Assembly: GCF_025464955.1 (NCBI RefSeq) | Contig: NZ_JAODNM010000015.1 | Coordinates: 45,973 to 109,972 of the forward strand | DNA: 64,000 nt | Direction: 5' to 3' | From: Amycolatopsis sp. | GTDB taxonomy: Bacteria; Actinomycetota; Actinomycetes; Mycobacteriales; Pseudonocardiaceae | In this document: piece by piece, positions 7,953-17,231 of the stretch | Numbering within the stretch: position 1 is the stretch's first letter | Layout: the number at the start of each line of letters is the position of its first letter | Translations under genes and position numbers: made by a program | The notes under the pieces: generated by a model | What the model was told of the DNA's origin: nothing | Seen by the model: only the letters and a program-made list of their open reading frames with translations | The model's database searches: none

Positions 7953-9217
7953 TGCCCGCTGTCATCCGCATGCCGGAACTGCTCGCCGGTGCCGCCGAGG
8001 CGGTCCTGCTCTCCTGGTACGTCTCACCCGGCGAGGAAGTCTCCCCGGGGCAGGTCGTGGCGGAGATCGAAACCGACAAGGCAACCGTCGAGCTCGCGGC
8101 CGATCACGGTGGTGTCGCCGCGGGGCTGCTGGTGGAAGGCGGCGCGTCGGTCGCGGTCGGCACTCCCATCCTCGTCCTGGCCGGGAGCGGCGAATCGGCG
8201 GACGAGGCGATGGCCGGTTTCGCGGCACCGGCGACGCCGTCGGTCGCATCGGACAACGGCTCGGCCGGTGACCCGGCTGAGCGAGCCGCGGCACAGCCGG
8301 CCGCGGCGGTGGCGTTGTCGGCGTTGTCGGAGCGGCGATTCGCCACCCCGCTGGTTCGAAAGCTCGCGCGTGAACGCGGTATCGACCTCGCCGTGGTTAC
8401 GGGTACTGGGCCTGCCGGGCGCGTCGTGCGCCGGGACCTGGAACACCACCGCCCGGAAGAGAACGAGACTGTCGCTACCGCTGCGCGGCCGGCATCGCCG
8501 TCGTCCGGCGCCACCGAGCCGGGGGAGCAGGGCTACGTCGAGATCCCGCACACCCCAATGCGCCGTGCCATCGCGCGGCGGCTCACCGAGAGCAAGAGCA
8601 CGGTCCCGCACTTCTACCTCGAGGCCGACTGCCGCGTCGACGCACTCCTGGAGCTGCGGCGGGCGATCAAGGCCGACGAGTCGATACCGGTCACGCCCTC
8701 GCTCAACGACTTCGTCCTCAAGGCGGTGGCAGCGGCGTTCACCGAAGTCCCCGACGCGAACGTGGTCTGGACTGCCGACGCGGTGCGCAGGTACGACTCG
8801 GTCTCCATCGCGGTGGCGGTGGCTGTCGACAATGGACTGGTCACGCCGGTCGTTCGGAACGTGGACCGGCGTTCGCTCGGCGATGTCAGCCGCACGACCG
8901 CGAGCCTTGCGGTACGCGCCCGCGAGGGAAAGCTCAAACAAGCCGATCTCGAAGGTGGTTCGTTCGCCGTGTCGAACCTGGGCATGTACGGGATCGAGCG
9001 ATTTGCCGCCATCATCTCGCCGCCGCATTCGGGCATCCTCGCCGTCGGTGCCGCCACTCGACGCCCTGTCGTGGACGAGCACGGTGCGCTCGGTGTCGCG
9101 ACGATGATGACTGTCACGCTCTCCGGCGATCACCGCGCGCTCGACGGCGTCCTGGGCGCCCAGTGGTTGACGGCGTTCCGGAAAACTCTCGAGAACCCGA
9201 TGAAGATCCTGGTGTAG
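7952..9217 (+). CDS. Dihydrolipoamide acyltransferase E2 component
   Basis: A 421-residue E2 core of a 2-oxoacid dehydrogenase complex. Residues 1-77 form one lipoyl domain with the modified lysine in ETDKATVEL (Lys43). An Ala/Pro-rich linker follows, then a peripheral-subunit-binding domain from about residue 130 (FATPLVRKLARERGID, then GTGPAGRVVRRDLE), then the catalytic acyltransferase domain with SNLGMYGIERFAAI and the active-site DHRALDG (His394). Domain order and length are those of a normal single-lipoyl E2. The start ATG 7952 overlaps the E1 stop. It transfers the acyl group formed by the fused E1 to CoA; the acyl identity is unknown. Confidence 0.92.
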   Translation: MPAVIRMPELLAGAAEAVLLSWYVSPGEEVSPGQVVAEIETDKATVELAADHGGVAAGLLVEGGASVAVGTPILVLAGSGESADEAMAGFAAPATPSVASDNGSAGDPAERAAAQPAAAVALSALSERRFATPLVRKLARERGIDLAVVTGTGPAGRVVRRDLEHHRPEENETVATAARPASPSSGATEPGEQGYVEIPHTPMRRAIARRLTESKSTVPHFYLEADCRVDALLELRRAIKADESIPVTPSLNDFVLKAVAAAFTEVPDANVVWTADAVRRYDSVSIAVAVAVDNGLVTPVVRNVDRRSLGDVSRTTASLAVRAREGKLKQADLEGGSFAVSNLGMYGIERFAAIISPPHSGILAVGAATRRPVVDEHGALGVATMMTVTLSGDHRALDGVLGAQWLTAFRKTLENPMKILV

Positions 9218-9265
9218 CCGCCCTCGCTTCGCGCGTGGACCGTCTACAAGGGACATCTGCTGGCG

Positions 9266-10066
9266 TCAGGCGAAGATGCGTACCCAGTCGACGTGGACGG
9301 TGACGTTGTCGGGGGTGGACGCGTCCGGCGCCGGAATCCAGCCGGGCGCGCCATATGGGCCGGGCTCCTGCTGCACGACCAGGTGCATCGGCGTGTTCGG
9401 GATGCCGGGGTGGTTGGCGCTGAAACGCGTGTCGTACACGGTCTGGCCGTCGATGGAGTACTTGACGTAGCCGGGTTGCCAGTCGACCGCGTACACGTGC
9501 CACTGGGTGTAGTCGCCGGTGAGCTTGCCGCTGTCGTGCTGGCCGCCGGGCGGGGAGCCCCAGTGGATCGATGACAGCGCGGTGTTCTTCTGCGGGCGGG
9601 CGCTTTCGACGAGGTCGAGCTCGCCGTCCTGCGGCCAGCGGTTCGACTGCGGCCACAGGAGCATCGCGACGCCGTACCCCTTTCCGGGGTCGAACTTCGC
9701 CCGGACCATCCACAGCCCGTAGGTCCGGTCGCCGTCGCCGCGGCACCAGCACAGCGCGCCCGAGGTGTTGGCTTTGCCGCTGGGATCCTTACCGTGCCCG
9801 TTGATCCGCAGCTCTCCGTCGCCGACACTGATCTCGTCGGGTTTCCAGTGCGAGATGCGGTTCGACGACTTCGAGTCGTAGGGCGACCACTTGGTCGTGT
9901 CCAGCGCCGCGCCGTTGAACTCCTCCGACGCGACCAGCGGCCGTCCCTGCGCGATGCCCTCCACGACGTCCGAGCCCTGCGCCGAGACGACGCCGACCTG
10001 GAATCCGAGCAGCAGGCAGATCCCCACCGCCACCACGGCCTTTGTGCGCGTCTTCCACTTGGTCAT
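9266..10066 (-). CDS. Secreted GH16 family glycoside hydrolase
   Basis: About 266 residues from ATG 10066 (a GTG two codons upstream is an alternative). The N-terminus is a Sec signal: KWKTRTK, a hydrophobic stretch, then VVSAQG. The mature part is a beta-jelly-roll hydrolase with the GH16 signature GELDLVES, whose two Glu and one Asp (about 149, 151, 154) are nucleophile, helper and acid/base, and FDPGKGYGVAMLLWPQ before it. GH16 enzymes cleave beta-1,3/1,4-glucans, galactans or xyloglucan. It is the last gene of the polysaccharide unit, 38 bp after the small membrane protein, so it may trim or release the cluster's polymer rather than digest food. Confidence 0.85.
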   Translation of the reverse strand: MTKWKTRTKAVVAVGICLLLGFQVGVVSAQGSDVVEGIAQGRPLVASEEFNGAALDTTKWSPYDSKSSNRISHWKPDEISVGDGELRINGHGKDPSGKANTSGALCWCRGDGDRTYGLWMVRAKFDPGKGYGVAMLLWPQSNRWPQDGELDLVESARPQKNTALSSIHWGSPPGGQHDSGKLTGDYTQWHVYAVDWQPGYVKYSIDGQTVYDTRFSANHPGIPNTPMHLVVQQEPGPYGAPGWIPAPDASTPDNVTVHVDWVRIFA

Positions 10067-10103
10067 GAGCACCCGTTCGTTCTCGTCGCGAAATCGGTCT
10101 TGT

Positions 10104-10295
10104 CTACAGCTGGGCCGCTACTCTCGCCACGAGCGTCGCCACCAGCACGATGACTGCCGCGCCCGTCGCGAGGTCGAAGCGCCGCAGCACCGGCCGCTCG
10201 GCGGTGCCCAGCTCGGCGACCGTCGTGCGGGCGAGCACCAACACCAGCAGCAGCCCGAACACTGCGGCCGCGGCCCAGTCCAGTTCGTGGATCAT
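10104..10295 (-). CDS. Small two-helix membrane protein
   Basis: A 63-residue protein with two hydrophobic segments, AAAAVFGLLLVLVLA (about 8-22) and AAVIVLVATLVARVAA (about 46-61), joined by a charged loop. No family is recognised. Reality is supported by its start: ATG 10295 overlaps the stop of the acetyltransferase gene by 4 bp (ATGA), as at every other junction upstream in this cluster. It is probably an accessory membrane component of the polysaccharide system. Confidence 0.65.
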   Translation of the reverse strand: MIHELDWAAAAVFGLLLVLVLARTTVAELGTAERPVLRRFDLATGAAVIVLVATLVARVAAQL

Positions 10296-10840
10296 CGGAC
10301 GCGCGCCCGCACACTCGGGCGGACCAGCCGGGCGGGCACACCGGCGTAGACGCCGGGTTCCGTGCAGTCGGCGGTCACCACCGCGCCCGCCGCTACGACG
10401 ACGTCGTCGGCGATCGTGACGCCCGGCAGGATCGTCACCCTCGCCCCGGTCCAGACCCGGTCACCGATCCGCACCGGCCGCCCGACCGGGCTGCGTGAAA
10501 TGCCGGTCGCGGTGGTTTCGTGGTGCGAGGTGACCACCATCGCCTGCATGCCGAGCTGGCAGTCGCGGCCGATCGACACTTCGCCGACCATCTCGAAGAA
10601 GCAGCCGGTGTTCACGAACGTTCCGGCGCCCACCGTGAGGTTCCGTGGCCGGCCCGCGATTTCGAGGCCGGGGAAGATGTTCGGCGTGCGGACGTCCATG
10701 CCGCAGGCGCGATAGATCAGCCACCGCAGGGGGCGGGGCACGAGGTTGCTGCCGGCGATGACGTTGAGCAGCGTCCGCCTGGTCAGCAGCGCGAACTCGA
10801 TCCGCAGCTCGCGCACGATCCGTTTGCCCAGATCGCTCAT
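10292..10840 (-). CDS. Hexapeptide-repeat acyltransferase (sugar O-acetyltransferase type)
   Basis: A 182-residue protein with a left-handed beta-helix built from imperfect hexads: VGAGTFVNTGCFFEMVGEVS, then GRDCQLGMQAMVVTSHHE and TILPGVTIADDVVVAAGAVV. The His pair in TSHHET fits the catalytic histidine of the galactoside/maltose acetyltransferase group, which moves acetyl from acetyl-CoA to a sugar hydroxyl in the cytoplasm. The short helical N-terminus (ALLTRRTLLNVIAG) is common in exopolysaccharide-cluster members. Start ATG 10840 overlaps the pyruvyltransferase stop by 4 bp. Likely role: O-acetylation of the repeat unit. Confidence 0.85.
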   Translation of the reverse strand: MSDLGKRIVRELRIEFALLTRRTLLNVIAGSNLVPRPLRWLIYRACGMDVRTPNIFPGLEIAGRPRNLTVGAGTFVNTGCFFEMVGEVSIGRDCQLGMQAMVVTSHHETTATGISRSPVGRPVRIGDRVWTGARVTILPGVTIADDVVVAAGAVVTADCTEPGVYAGVPARLVRPSVRARVR

Positions 10841-11901
10841 CGGAGGCTCCCCGCGACTTCGGCGCCGGAGCGGATCCGCGCCAGCTCCCCGCGCAACCGG
10901 GCGCGGAGCACGTCCACCTCGCCCAGCAGCCGCACCGACTCGGCCGGACGTCGCCCGGCCAGCTCGTCGACGTGCTCGCGCAGGATGCCCGCCGTGACGT
11001 GGTCGGTGCGGACGGACCGCTCCGCCGTCCCGACGGAGGCGAGGAAGTCGGCGCACTTCGGTTGGTACTCCAGCCCGACCATCGGTACCGCGGCGGCGGC
11101 GGCCAGCACCAGCGCGTGCAGCCGTTCGGCCACGAGCACGGTGCAGTCGCCGACCGCGGCGAAGTAGTCGGGCACGGTGTAGGCGGGGCGGATCTCGGCC
11201 CGCTCGTCGGCCACGTCAGCGCGGCGAAGCGCCTCCTCCGCGAACCACTGGTCCTTCGGGTTGATCACCAGGAACCGGACGGACCAGCCGTCGGCCACGA
11301 CACCGCGAGCCAGCTCGGCGACGGCGTCGATCACCCGCTCGTGGTCGTGGCCCCACAGGTCGTCGCCGAAGCCCAAGTTGACGCCGAGGAGCTTCTCCCG
11401 GGGTGTTGTCGCCTCGGCCGGCTCGTGCAGCAGCGCCGGATCGCCCACCACTTCCGCGTGGACGCCCACGGAGTCCAGAAGGGCAGCCGAACGCGGGCCG
11501 CGCACGGTGACCCGGTCGAACCGGCCACACAGCCCGGGCCAGCGCGCCAGTTCGCCTCCGGCGGAGAAGGAGTTCTTACCCTGAAACGCGGGATCCTCGA
11601 CCCCGATGCCGATCAGGTGCCACGGGCTGCGCCGGGCCAGCAGCACGCCGGTGGCTTCCAGCAGCAGCCGCCAGTTCCGCCGTCCGACGACCGTGCCGCC
11701 GCCGACGAGCACCGCCCGGTCGCCGGCACCGCGGAAGCCGCCCCCGAGGACTCGCCGGGCGAACTGCTTCGGGTCGTGCGGAACGTGCCACGGCTCGACG
11801 GCGGGCAGCCGCGGGAGCAGCGCGTCGGCGATGGCGTCGTCACCGAGGTTTCCGTGGCCGGTCCAGCCGACGTAGACCAGGCGGGCGCGCGAATCGTTCA
11901 T
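10837..11901 (-). CDS. Polysaccharide pyruvyl transferase family protein
   Basis: A 354-residue protein with the CsaB/WcaK-type two-lobed fold: VYVGWTGHGNLGDDAIADAL at the N-terminus, LVGGGTVVG, HLIGIGVED, VGDPALL, VNLGFGDDLWG, and the C-terminal AERLHALVLAAAAAVPMVGLEY. The GxxNxGDD and ERLHA motifs are characteristic. Family members add a pyruvate ketal from phosphoenolpyruvate to a sugar, giving the polymer negative charge. Start ATG 11901 overlaps the previous stop by 4 bp. It is paired here with an acetyltransferase, so the repeat unit probably carries both decorations. Confidence 0.87.
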   Translation of the reverse strand: MNDSRARLVYVGWTGHGNLGDDAIADALLPRLPAVEPWHVPHDPKQFARRVLGGGFRGAGDRAVLVGGGTVVGRRNWRLLLEATGVLLARRSPWHLIGIGVEDPAFQGKNSFSAGGELARWPGLCGRFDRVTVRGPRSAALLDSVGVHAEVVGDPALLHEPAEATTPREKLLGVNLGFGDDLWGHDHERVIDAVAELARGVVADGWSVRFLVINPKDQWFAEEALRRADVADERAEIRPAYTVPDYFAAVGDCTVLVAERLHALVLAAAAAVPMVGLEYQPKCADFLASVGTAERSVRTDHVTAGILREHVDELAGRRPAESVRLLGEVDVLRARLRGELARIRSGAEVAGSLR

Positions 11902-13610
11902 CGTGAACCTCCGGGTTGATGGACGAGCAGGACCGAGTCGCCGGCTCGCAGCTGCTCGCGGTACGCGCCGGACGAGACGAGCTCGGCACGCACGGATTCG
12001 GTCCACCCGGCGGGCAGTCCGAGCAGGGTCACGCCGTAGTCGTCCTGAGCCCGGGTGATCACCACGAAATCAGGGCCGACCCGGCTGATGCAGGGGCCGG
12101 CCGCCGGGCCGGGAATGCAGGTCCGCTCGAGCGAACCTTGTTTGACTTCACCGACTTCAGCCCAGTTCAGCGGCGCATACGCGGTCAGCGAGGCGATCCG
12201 CTGGCCGGGCCGGGCAATCCGGTAGGCCTCGGCGACGACCGTTTCGTCGGACTTCCGGAAGGCGACGTAACCGTCGTTGCCGCCGCGCGCACCGACCAGG
12301 AGCACGGCTGCCGCGGCGAGGACAGCAACCACCGCGACTGGGATGACACGGCGGCCGCGCGTCGAACGCAGCCACCGGTCGAGAGCGGCGCCGGCGAGCG
12401 TGCACAGCAGTGGAAGCGAGTACAGGTACGACCGCAGCAGCATCTCCCCGCCGTAGGACTGCAGGGCGACGAGTCCGGCGGGCACCACCGCCACCACGGC
12501 GAGCACGACCGGGCGGCGGCCCTGCGGCGTCCGTAGGCCCCACCAACCGGCGGTGGCGAGCACACCGACGAGCGCGGTCAGCCCGAACCGGAATCCGAGC
12601 ACCGTCAGCCGTCCCGGGTCGCCCGCCACACGCTCCTGCACGTTCTGCTGCACGGAGCCGGACAGGTCGCCGATCCCACCGGTCAGTACCTGCAGGTGGC
12701 CGACCCAGTAGTCGCTGGCGCCGACCACCAGCCAGGTCAGTGGCGCGAGGATCGCGACGGCGAGCAGCCACGGCACCTTCAACCGCCGCGTCACGGTCAG
12801 CACCGCGAGGATCGCGGCGAACGCGAACGGCGTCACCTGGTGCGCCGGTGCGAGGGCGAGGATCAGCACCACGAGCCCGAACGACGCGGCGACGCGGCGT
12901 TTCGGGTCCGCGTCGCCGCACAGCCAGCGGAACGTCACGGCCAGCGCGCCCAGGTACAGCAGGAAAACGAGGCCTTGCGGAGAGAAGTAATCCTGCTCGA
13001 CCCAGTTGACGCAGAGGAACGTCCACACGGCCAGCCACGGCGCGCGGCCGCGGCCCAGCACCGCCGTGGCGACGGCGTGCACCCCGACAGCCGCGAGCCC
13101 GGTCAGCACCGGCGGCGCCCAGGCGAGCAGCGCGGTGGTGCTGCCGATCCCGGAGAGCTTGGTCAGCCACGCTGCCACGCCGAAGAAGGCAGGCCAGGAG
13201 AATCGCGCGTCGAAGTTGTGCAGCACCGTGCCGTGCTGGCCGATGTACTCGGTCCATCCGGCGTGCAGCCAGGCGACCGGAAGCCGCGCGACGGGCTCGG
13301 TCAGCGAGGGCAGGCCGTACGTGCCCAGCACGGCAAGCACGATGGCGGTGAACAGCAGCCAGGTGCGCGGCTGCGGCGACCGCACCTCCACTACGAACGC
13401 GACGGTCAGCACCACCAGCGCCACCAGGACCGCGGGTGGCAAGGCCCCGATGAGCCCGAACGACCCGAGCGCACTGGGGTCGATCGGCTTCAGGAACAGC
13501 ACGTCCAGTACCACGGCCACCACGCACAGCGCCGGGGTCAGCCAGCCACGATGGCTCGTCACGGGCTCGCCCGTGGGCACTTCGGCGGACTTGGACATCA
13601 CCAGGCTCAT
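11898..13610 (-). CDS. Large polytopic membrane protein (GT-C or polymerase-like)
   Basis: A 570-residue integral membrane protein with about 11-13 hydrophobic helices followed by a soluble C-terminal domain of about 130 residues from GARGGNDGYVAFR onward. The short loop WTEYIGQHGTVLHNFDARFSW after the third helix and NWVEQDYFSPQG before another helix have the acidic/aromatic character of GT-C glycosyltransferases or O-antigen polymerases. No exact family is recognised. Start ATG 13610 overlaps the flippase stop by 4 bp; ATG 13598 is an alternative. By elimination it is the best candidate for the polymerase or a lipid-linked-sugar-dependent transferase in this cluster. Confidence 0.75.
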   Translation of the reverse strand: MSLVMSKSAEVPTGEPVTSHRGWLTPALCVVAVVLDVLFLKPIDPSALGSFGLIGALPPAVLVALVVLTVAFVVEVRSPQPRTWLLFTAIVLAVLGTYGLPSLTEPVARLPVAWLHAGWTEYIGQHGTVLHNFDARFSWPAFFGVAAWLTKLSGIGSTTALLAWAPPVLTGLAAVGVHAVATAVLGRGRAPWLAVWTFLCVNWVEQDYFSPQGLVFLLYLGALAVTFRWLCGDADPKRRVAASFGLVVLILALAPAHQVTPFAFAAILAVLTVTRRLKVPWLLAVAILAPLTWLVVGASDYWVGHLQVLTGGIGDLSGSVQQNVQERVAGDPGRLTVLGFRFGLTALVGVLATAGWWGLRTPQGRRPVVLAVVAVVPAGLVALQSYGGEMLLRSYLYSLPLLCTLAGAALDRWLRSTRGRRVIPVAVVAVLAAAAVLLVGARGGNDGYVAFRKSDETVVAEAYRIARPGQRIASLTAYAPLNWAEVGEVKQGSLERTCIPGPAAGPCISRVGPDFVVITRAQDDYGVTLLGLPAGWTESVRAELVSSGAYREQLRAGDSVLLVHQPGGSR

Positions 13611-14866
13611 CGGCTCACCCCGCGGAAACGCCGGATGAGCGAGGGCAGCACGGTCGCGCCGACGAGGACCTGCGCCAGCAGGAAGCCGAACGCCGGGCCG
13701 GGGAGGTGCAGTTCCGCCGGCGTCACCAGGACGCCCGCCACGACCAGTGCGGTGCAGGAGAGCTGGACCCGTGCCGCGCGGATCCCGTCGCCGTCCATCA
13801 GCCGGACCGCCACGCCCAGCGCGACGACCGTCCTGGCCGCGACGCCGGCGAGGAGAATACGCAAAGCCGCTGTCCCTTCGGTTTCGTAGCCCGAGCCGAA
13901 CAGCCCGAGCAGCAGCGGGGCGGCCACGATGCCGGCCACCGCACCCGTTCCCACGAGCAGGGCGAGGCGTTTGCCGACCGCTCGCAGGATCGCGGGCCGT
14001 GCCCCCGGGTCGCCCGAGCCACGCAGGACCATCGAGTTCACGAACCCGTTGATCGCGTAGTCGGTCGCGGTGAGTCCGTTCCACACCACGAAGAACACCG
14101 CGCCGCTGGCGGCGCCGAAGCGAGCGGTGACCACGAGCGGGACGACGTTGTAGAGCACCGTGGTCCCCAGCGAAGCCAGGTAGGTCGGCCCCAGGAACGA
14201 CACGACCGTGCGCCGATCGGGCAGGGTCTCCGGGCTGGGCTCAGCCTGCTTCCGGCGGGTCAGGACGGCGATGAGTGAGCCGGCCATCGCCGCGCAGACG
14301 ACGGTCGGGGCCACCCAGGAGGTCAGCACGCCCAACGCGCCCAGCGCAGCCCCGAGTATCGGCAGCACCGCGACCCGGGCGAGGCCGAACGCGCCGTTGA
14401 ACAGCGGTACCAACCAGACCCGCCCAAGCCCGGCGAGTACGTAGTCCTGGAGCTGGAACAGTGCCCAGCACACGCTCGCCACCACGAAAAGGAGCGCCAG
14501 CGCCCCGGGTGCGGCCTGTTTGCCCACCGGCAGCAGCACGAACACGAGCCCGCCCACCGCGGCGGTCAGCCCCACGAGCAGGTAACCGCGGCCGACCAGC
14601 CAGCCGGTTCGCCCGCCCGCGCCGGGGAGCCAGCGCAGCATCCCGAGGCCCACGTTGAGCTGCGCGATGCCCGCGATGAGCACGAACCCGGAGACGAAGT
14701 TGGCGGCGTGGCCGACGGTGGCCTGCGGGAGGGTGCCCGCGGCCACCACCCAGCACACCAACCCGGCCACGCCGGTGATCGCCGCGCTGAGCGACAGGGC
14801 CGTCCCCGCGCTGAGCGCCCGGCGGTCACCGCCGGTCGCCGGGCGCTCGGTCGTCGAACTGCTCAT
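13607..14866 (-). CDS. Polysaccharide flippase (MATE/Wzx-like membrane protein)
   Basis: A 419-residue membrane protein with about 12 hydrophobic segments and short loops. The first half begins ALSAGTALSLSAAITGVAGL and a central cytoplasmic loop holds RRKQAEPSPETLPDRR. The second half begins VVSFLGPTYLASLGTTVLYN. This two-lobed pattern is that of oligosaccharide flippases, which move lipid-linked repeat units across the membrane. Start ATG 14866 overlaps the stop of the small membrane protein gene by 4 bp. Position beside glycosyltransferases supports the call. Confidence 0.8.
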   Translation of the reverse strand: MSSSTTERPATGGDRRALSAGTALSLSAAITGVAGLVCWVVAAGTLPQATVGHAANFVSGFVLIAGIAQLNVGLGMLRWLPGAGGRTGWLVGRGYLLVGLTAAVGGLVFVLLPVGKQAAPGALALLFVVASVCWALFQLQDYVLAGLGRVWLVPLFNGAFGLARVAVLPILGAALGALGVLTSWVAPTVVCAAMAGSLIAVLTRRKQAEPSPETLPDRRTVVSFLGPTYLASLGTTVLYNVVPLVVTARFGAASGAVFFVVWNGLTATDYAINGFVNSMVLRGSGDPGARPAILRAVGKRLALLVGTGAVAGIVAAPLLLGLFGSGYETEGTAALRILLAGVAARTVVALGVAVRLMDGDGIRAARVQLSCTALVVAGVLVTPAELHLPGPAFGFLLAQVLVGATVLPSLIRRFRGVSR

Positions 14867-15216
14867 GCCGGTGCTCCCGTCGCGCGCCGCGGGGTCACCA
14901 GGTGGACGACGAGCAGCACCGCGCACGCGCCGAGGGCACACACCGACGCGAGTGCCGGCCGCCACGCGGTCAGGAGCATCAGCTGCGCGCCGAGAAGGTC
15001 GATCGCGACACTGGCGGCGATGACCAGCGCCCAGGTGAGCGACGACGTCCCCGGCCGGAAGAAGGCCACCACGGACCAGCCGGGAGCGAAGAAGAGGAAC
15101 AGCAGCGTGACCACGACGCGCGGTGGTCCCTGCAGGTCGAGCAAGGCAAGCGCCGCGGTCACCACCGTCACGGCCAGCAGGACGGCGGTGACGGTGGTGG
15201 AGATCCGGGCCGTCAC
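14863..15216 (-). CDS. Small four-helix membrane protein of polysaccharide cluster
   Basis: A 117-residue protein with four predicted membrane segments (TAVLLAVTVVTAALALL, VVVTLLFLFFAPGWSVVAFF, LTWALVIAASVAIDLLGAQL, and ASVCALGACAVLLVVHLV). The FAPGWSVVAFFRPG turn resembles small membrane proteins that accompany actinobacterial glycosyltransferase clusters, but no named family is claimed. The start is GTG 15216, overlapping the stop of the tandem glycosyltransferase gene by 4 bp (GTGA); the longer upstream frame is a shadow of that gene. Confidence 0.7.
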   Translation of the reverse strand: MTARISTTVTAVLLAVTVVTAALALLDLQGPPRVVVTLLFLFFAPGWSVVAFFRPGTSSLTWALVIAASVAIDLLGAQLMLLTAWRPALASVCALGACAVLLVVHLVTPRRATGAPA

Positions 15217-17231
15217 CTGATTCGCTCCCGCAGCAGCGCGAGGGGGCCGGAGAGGGTGCCGCGTACCTGCTCGAAGACCAGCCGGCGGGGGAAGCCCGGG
15301 GATGCCTCGTCGTCGTTGCCGGCCGGACGGCGGCCGAGCAGTACCGGGAGCCCTCGCGGCAGCGCGGCCGCCAGCTCGCGGAGGCCACCGCGCCGCCCGG
15401 CGTGCACCAGGTACATCGCGGCCAGGCCGGTGCCGTAGCCGCGCAGCTGGCGCAGGAGCTGTGCCTCCGTCGCCCGGTGTTCGTGCCGCACCAGGGCGTG
15501 CGGGGTGTAGACGATCCGCCCGCCCGACCGCACGAGCCGCAGGTACAGGTCGAGGTCCTCGCCGGAGTGTGTGCGCCGCCCCGGGCCGAGCCGTTCGTCG
15601 AACCCGCCCAGCGCCAGGAACGCGTCGCGGTGCCACGCCATGTTGTTCCCCGAGCCGAAGCGGCCGGGGGAGAGCAGGTTCCGCGCGTCCTCGGTGAAGA
15701 CCTGCCGCCGGTAGCCCTTGCCGAAACCGCCGAACGCCTCGAACCACACCTGCGCCGGAGTGTCCAGGCACAGCGGCGCGACGAGGCCGGTCACGCAGGA
15801 GGTGCCCGGCTGGGCGAGTTCGGCGACCAGCTCGGCCGGCCAGCCCGCGTCGACGACCGTGTCATCGTCGGTGAAGGCGAGCACGTCGCCGGTCGCCTCG
15901 TGAGCGCCGAGGTTGCGGGCCCGGCTGGCGCCGGGCACCGGTTCGTGCAGGCAGCGCACGCGGTCGTCGGACGCGGCCAGCGCGAGGAGTTCTTCCCTCG
16001 GCCCGTTGGGAATGTTGTCCACGACAAGCACTTCGAGATCGGGATAGCCGGTGGCCAGCACGCTTGCCACGCACCGGCGTACGTCCGAGGGCTTGCCCGC
16101 GGTGGCGACCACGACGCTCACGCGTGGCTGCACCGAAGGCCGAGGCGGCCGGTCCCGCGCCTGTGCCGGCAGCAACCCGGCGAGTTCGCCGACCTTCTCG
16201 CCGCGGCGAGCCCCGCCGAGCACGACGCCGCCGGACCGGACGAGCACCTCCGCGTCGCCGTCCCAGGTCGCCTCGCCGTTCGCGATGTCTATTGTGTACG
16301 CCGGAACCGGGTCGGCCGCCGGATCCGGCTTGCGGGCCAGGCCGCGCAGGTACCCGGCGCCGGCCGCCGCGGCCGACACGAACACGCCGCCGGCGCCCGC
16401 GGGATTGCCCGCGCGTAGTTCGCGCAGCACCGCCTTCGGCAGCACTGAACGCAGGTACGACCGCTCCGTCGAAAGCGCGTCCTGGGCGCCGACGAGTCGG
16501 GAGACGGCCGCTTTGGACAGTCCCTCGGCCCAGCTGCGCTGCCGGACGTAGCGCCGTCGAGTGCGGTCCTCCGACACGCGGTGGCGGACGGTCGCGGCCG
16601 GCTGGAGGAGCACCTTGGCGCCCGGAACCCGTTGCCGCAGCCGGATGCAGAGTTCGGTCTCCTCGCAGCCCAGCGGCAGCGTCGCGGTCCGGCCGACGCT
16701 CTCGGCGAACCCGCCGAGGCGCTCGAGGTGGTCACGACGGAAGGACATCGCGCAGCCCATGATATTCCGGACTTCGGCGAGTTCGACGGGCTGGCCGGTG
16801 TAGGCGCACCCGACGATCCAGTGCAGCTCCGCCGGCAGCCACGGCGGCGCCGAACCGTCCGGCCACGCCGGGACCGCCCGGCCGCCGACCGCGCCGACGT
16901 CCGGATCGTCATACGGGGCAAGCAGTTCCGCGAGCCACCACGGGTCGGCCGCCGCGTCGTCGTCGAGGAACGCGACGATGTCCCCTTTTGCTGCAAGGAA
17001 ACCCGTGTTTCGGGCGCCCGAGAGGCCGACCGTGCGGTCGTTGCCGATCACCCGGACGGAGTCTCTCGTCAACGCTTCGGTGGCCCGTTGCAGCAGTGCG
17101 GGGTTGTGGTCGACCACGAGGATCAGCTCGCCTGGGACCACTGTCTGCGCGGCCACCGACGCGACCGAGGCAACGAGGTCGTTCCACCGATCTTCGGTGT
17201 AGCAGCAGATCACCACCGAAACCTCGGTCAT
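15213..17231 (-). CDS. Tandem GT2 glycosyltransferase with two catalytic domains
   Basis: A 672-residue protein carrying two complete GT-A fold domains. Domain one (about 1-260) starts EVSVVICCYTEDRWNDL, with LSGARNTGFLAAKGDIVAF and the metal motif DDD at 90-92. Domain two (about 380-650) starts RVSVVVATAGKPSDVRRCV, with SRARNLGAHEATGDVLAF and DDD near 455-457, then HSGEDLDLYLRL. Each uses a nucleotide sugar and a divalent metal, so one polypeptide may add two successive sugars. Between them lies a basic linker (PKAVLRELRAGNPAG). The start ATG 17231 overlaps the upstream gene stop by 4 bp. Confidence 0.88.
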   Translation of the reverse strand: MTEVSVVICCYTEDRWNDLVASVASVAAQTVVPGELILVVDHNPALLQRATEALTRDSVRVIGNDRTVGLSGARNTGFLAAKGDIVAFLDDDAAADPWWLAELLAPYDDPDVGAVGGRAVPAWPDGSAPPWLPAELHWIVGCAYTGQPVELAEVRNIMGCAMSFRRDHLERLGGFAESVGRTATLPLGCEETELCIRLRQRVPGAKVLLQPAATVRHRVSEDRTRRRYVRQRSWAEGLSKAAVSRLVGAQDALSTERSYLRSVLPKAVLRELRAGNPAGAGGVFVSAAAAGAGYLRGLARKPDPAADPVPAYTIDIANGEATWDGDAEVLVRSGGVVLGGARRGEKVGELAGLLPAQARDRPPRPSVQPRVSVVVATAGKPSDVRRCVASVLATGYPDLEVLVVDNIPNGPREELLALAASDDRVRCLHEPVPGASRARNLGAHEATGDVLAFTDDDTVVDAGWPAELVAELAQPGTSCVTGLVAPLCLDTPAQVWFEAFGGFGKGYRRQVFTEDARNLLSPGRFGSGNNMAWHRDAFLALGGFDERLGPGRRTHSGEDLDLYLRLVRSGGRIVYTPHALVRHEHRATEAQLLRQLRGYGTGLAAMYLVHAGRRGGLRELAAALPRGLPVLLGRRPAGNDDEASPGFPRRLVFEQVRGTLSGPLALLRERIR

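Noticed and set aside
11898..14084. Longer start for the large membrane protein (extending into the flippase gene)
   Set aside because: The extension is a frame shadow of the flippase; ATG 13610 gives the same 4-bp overlap seen at the other junctions.
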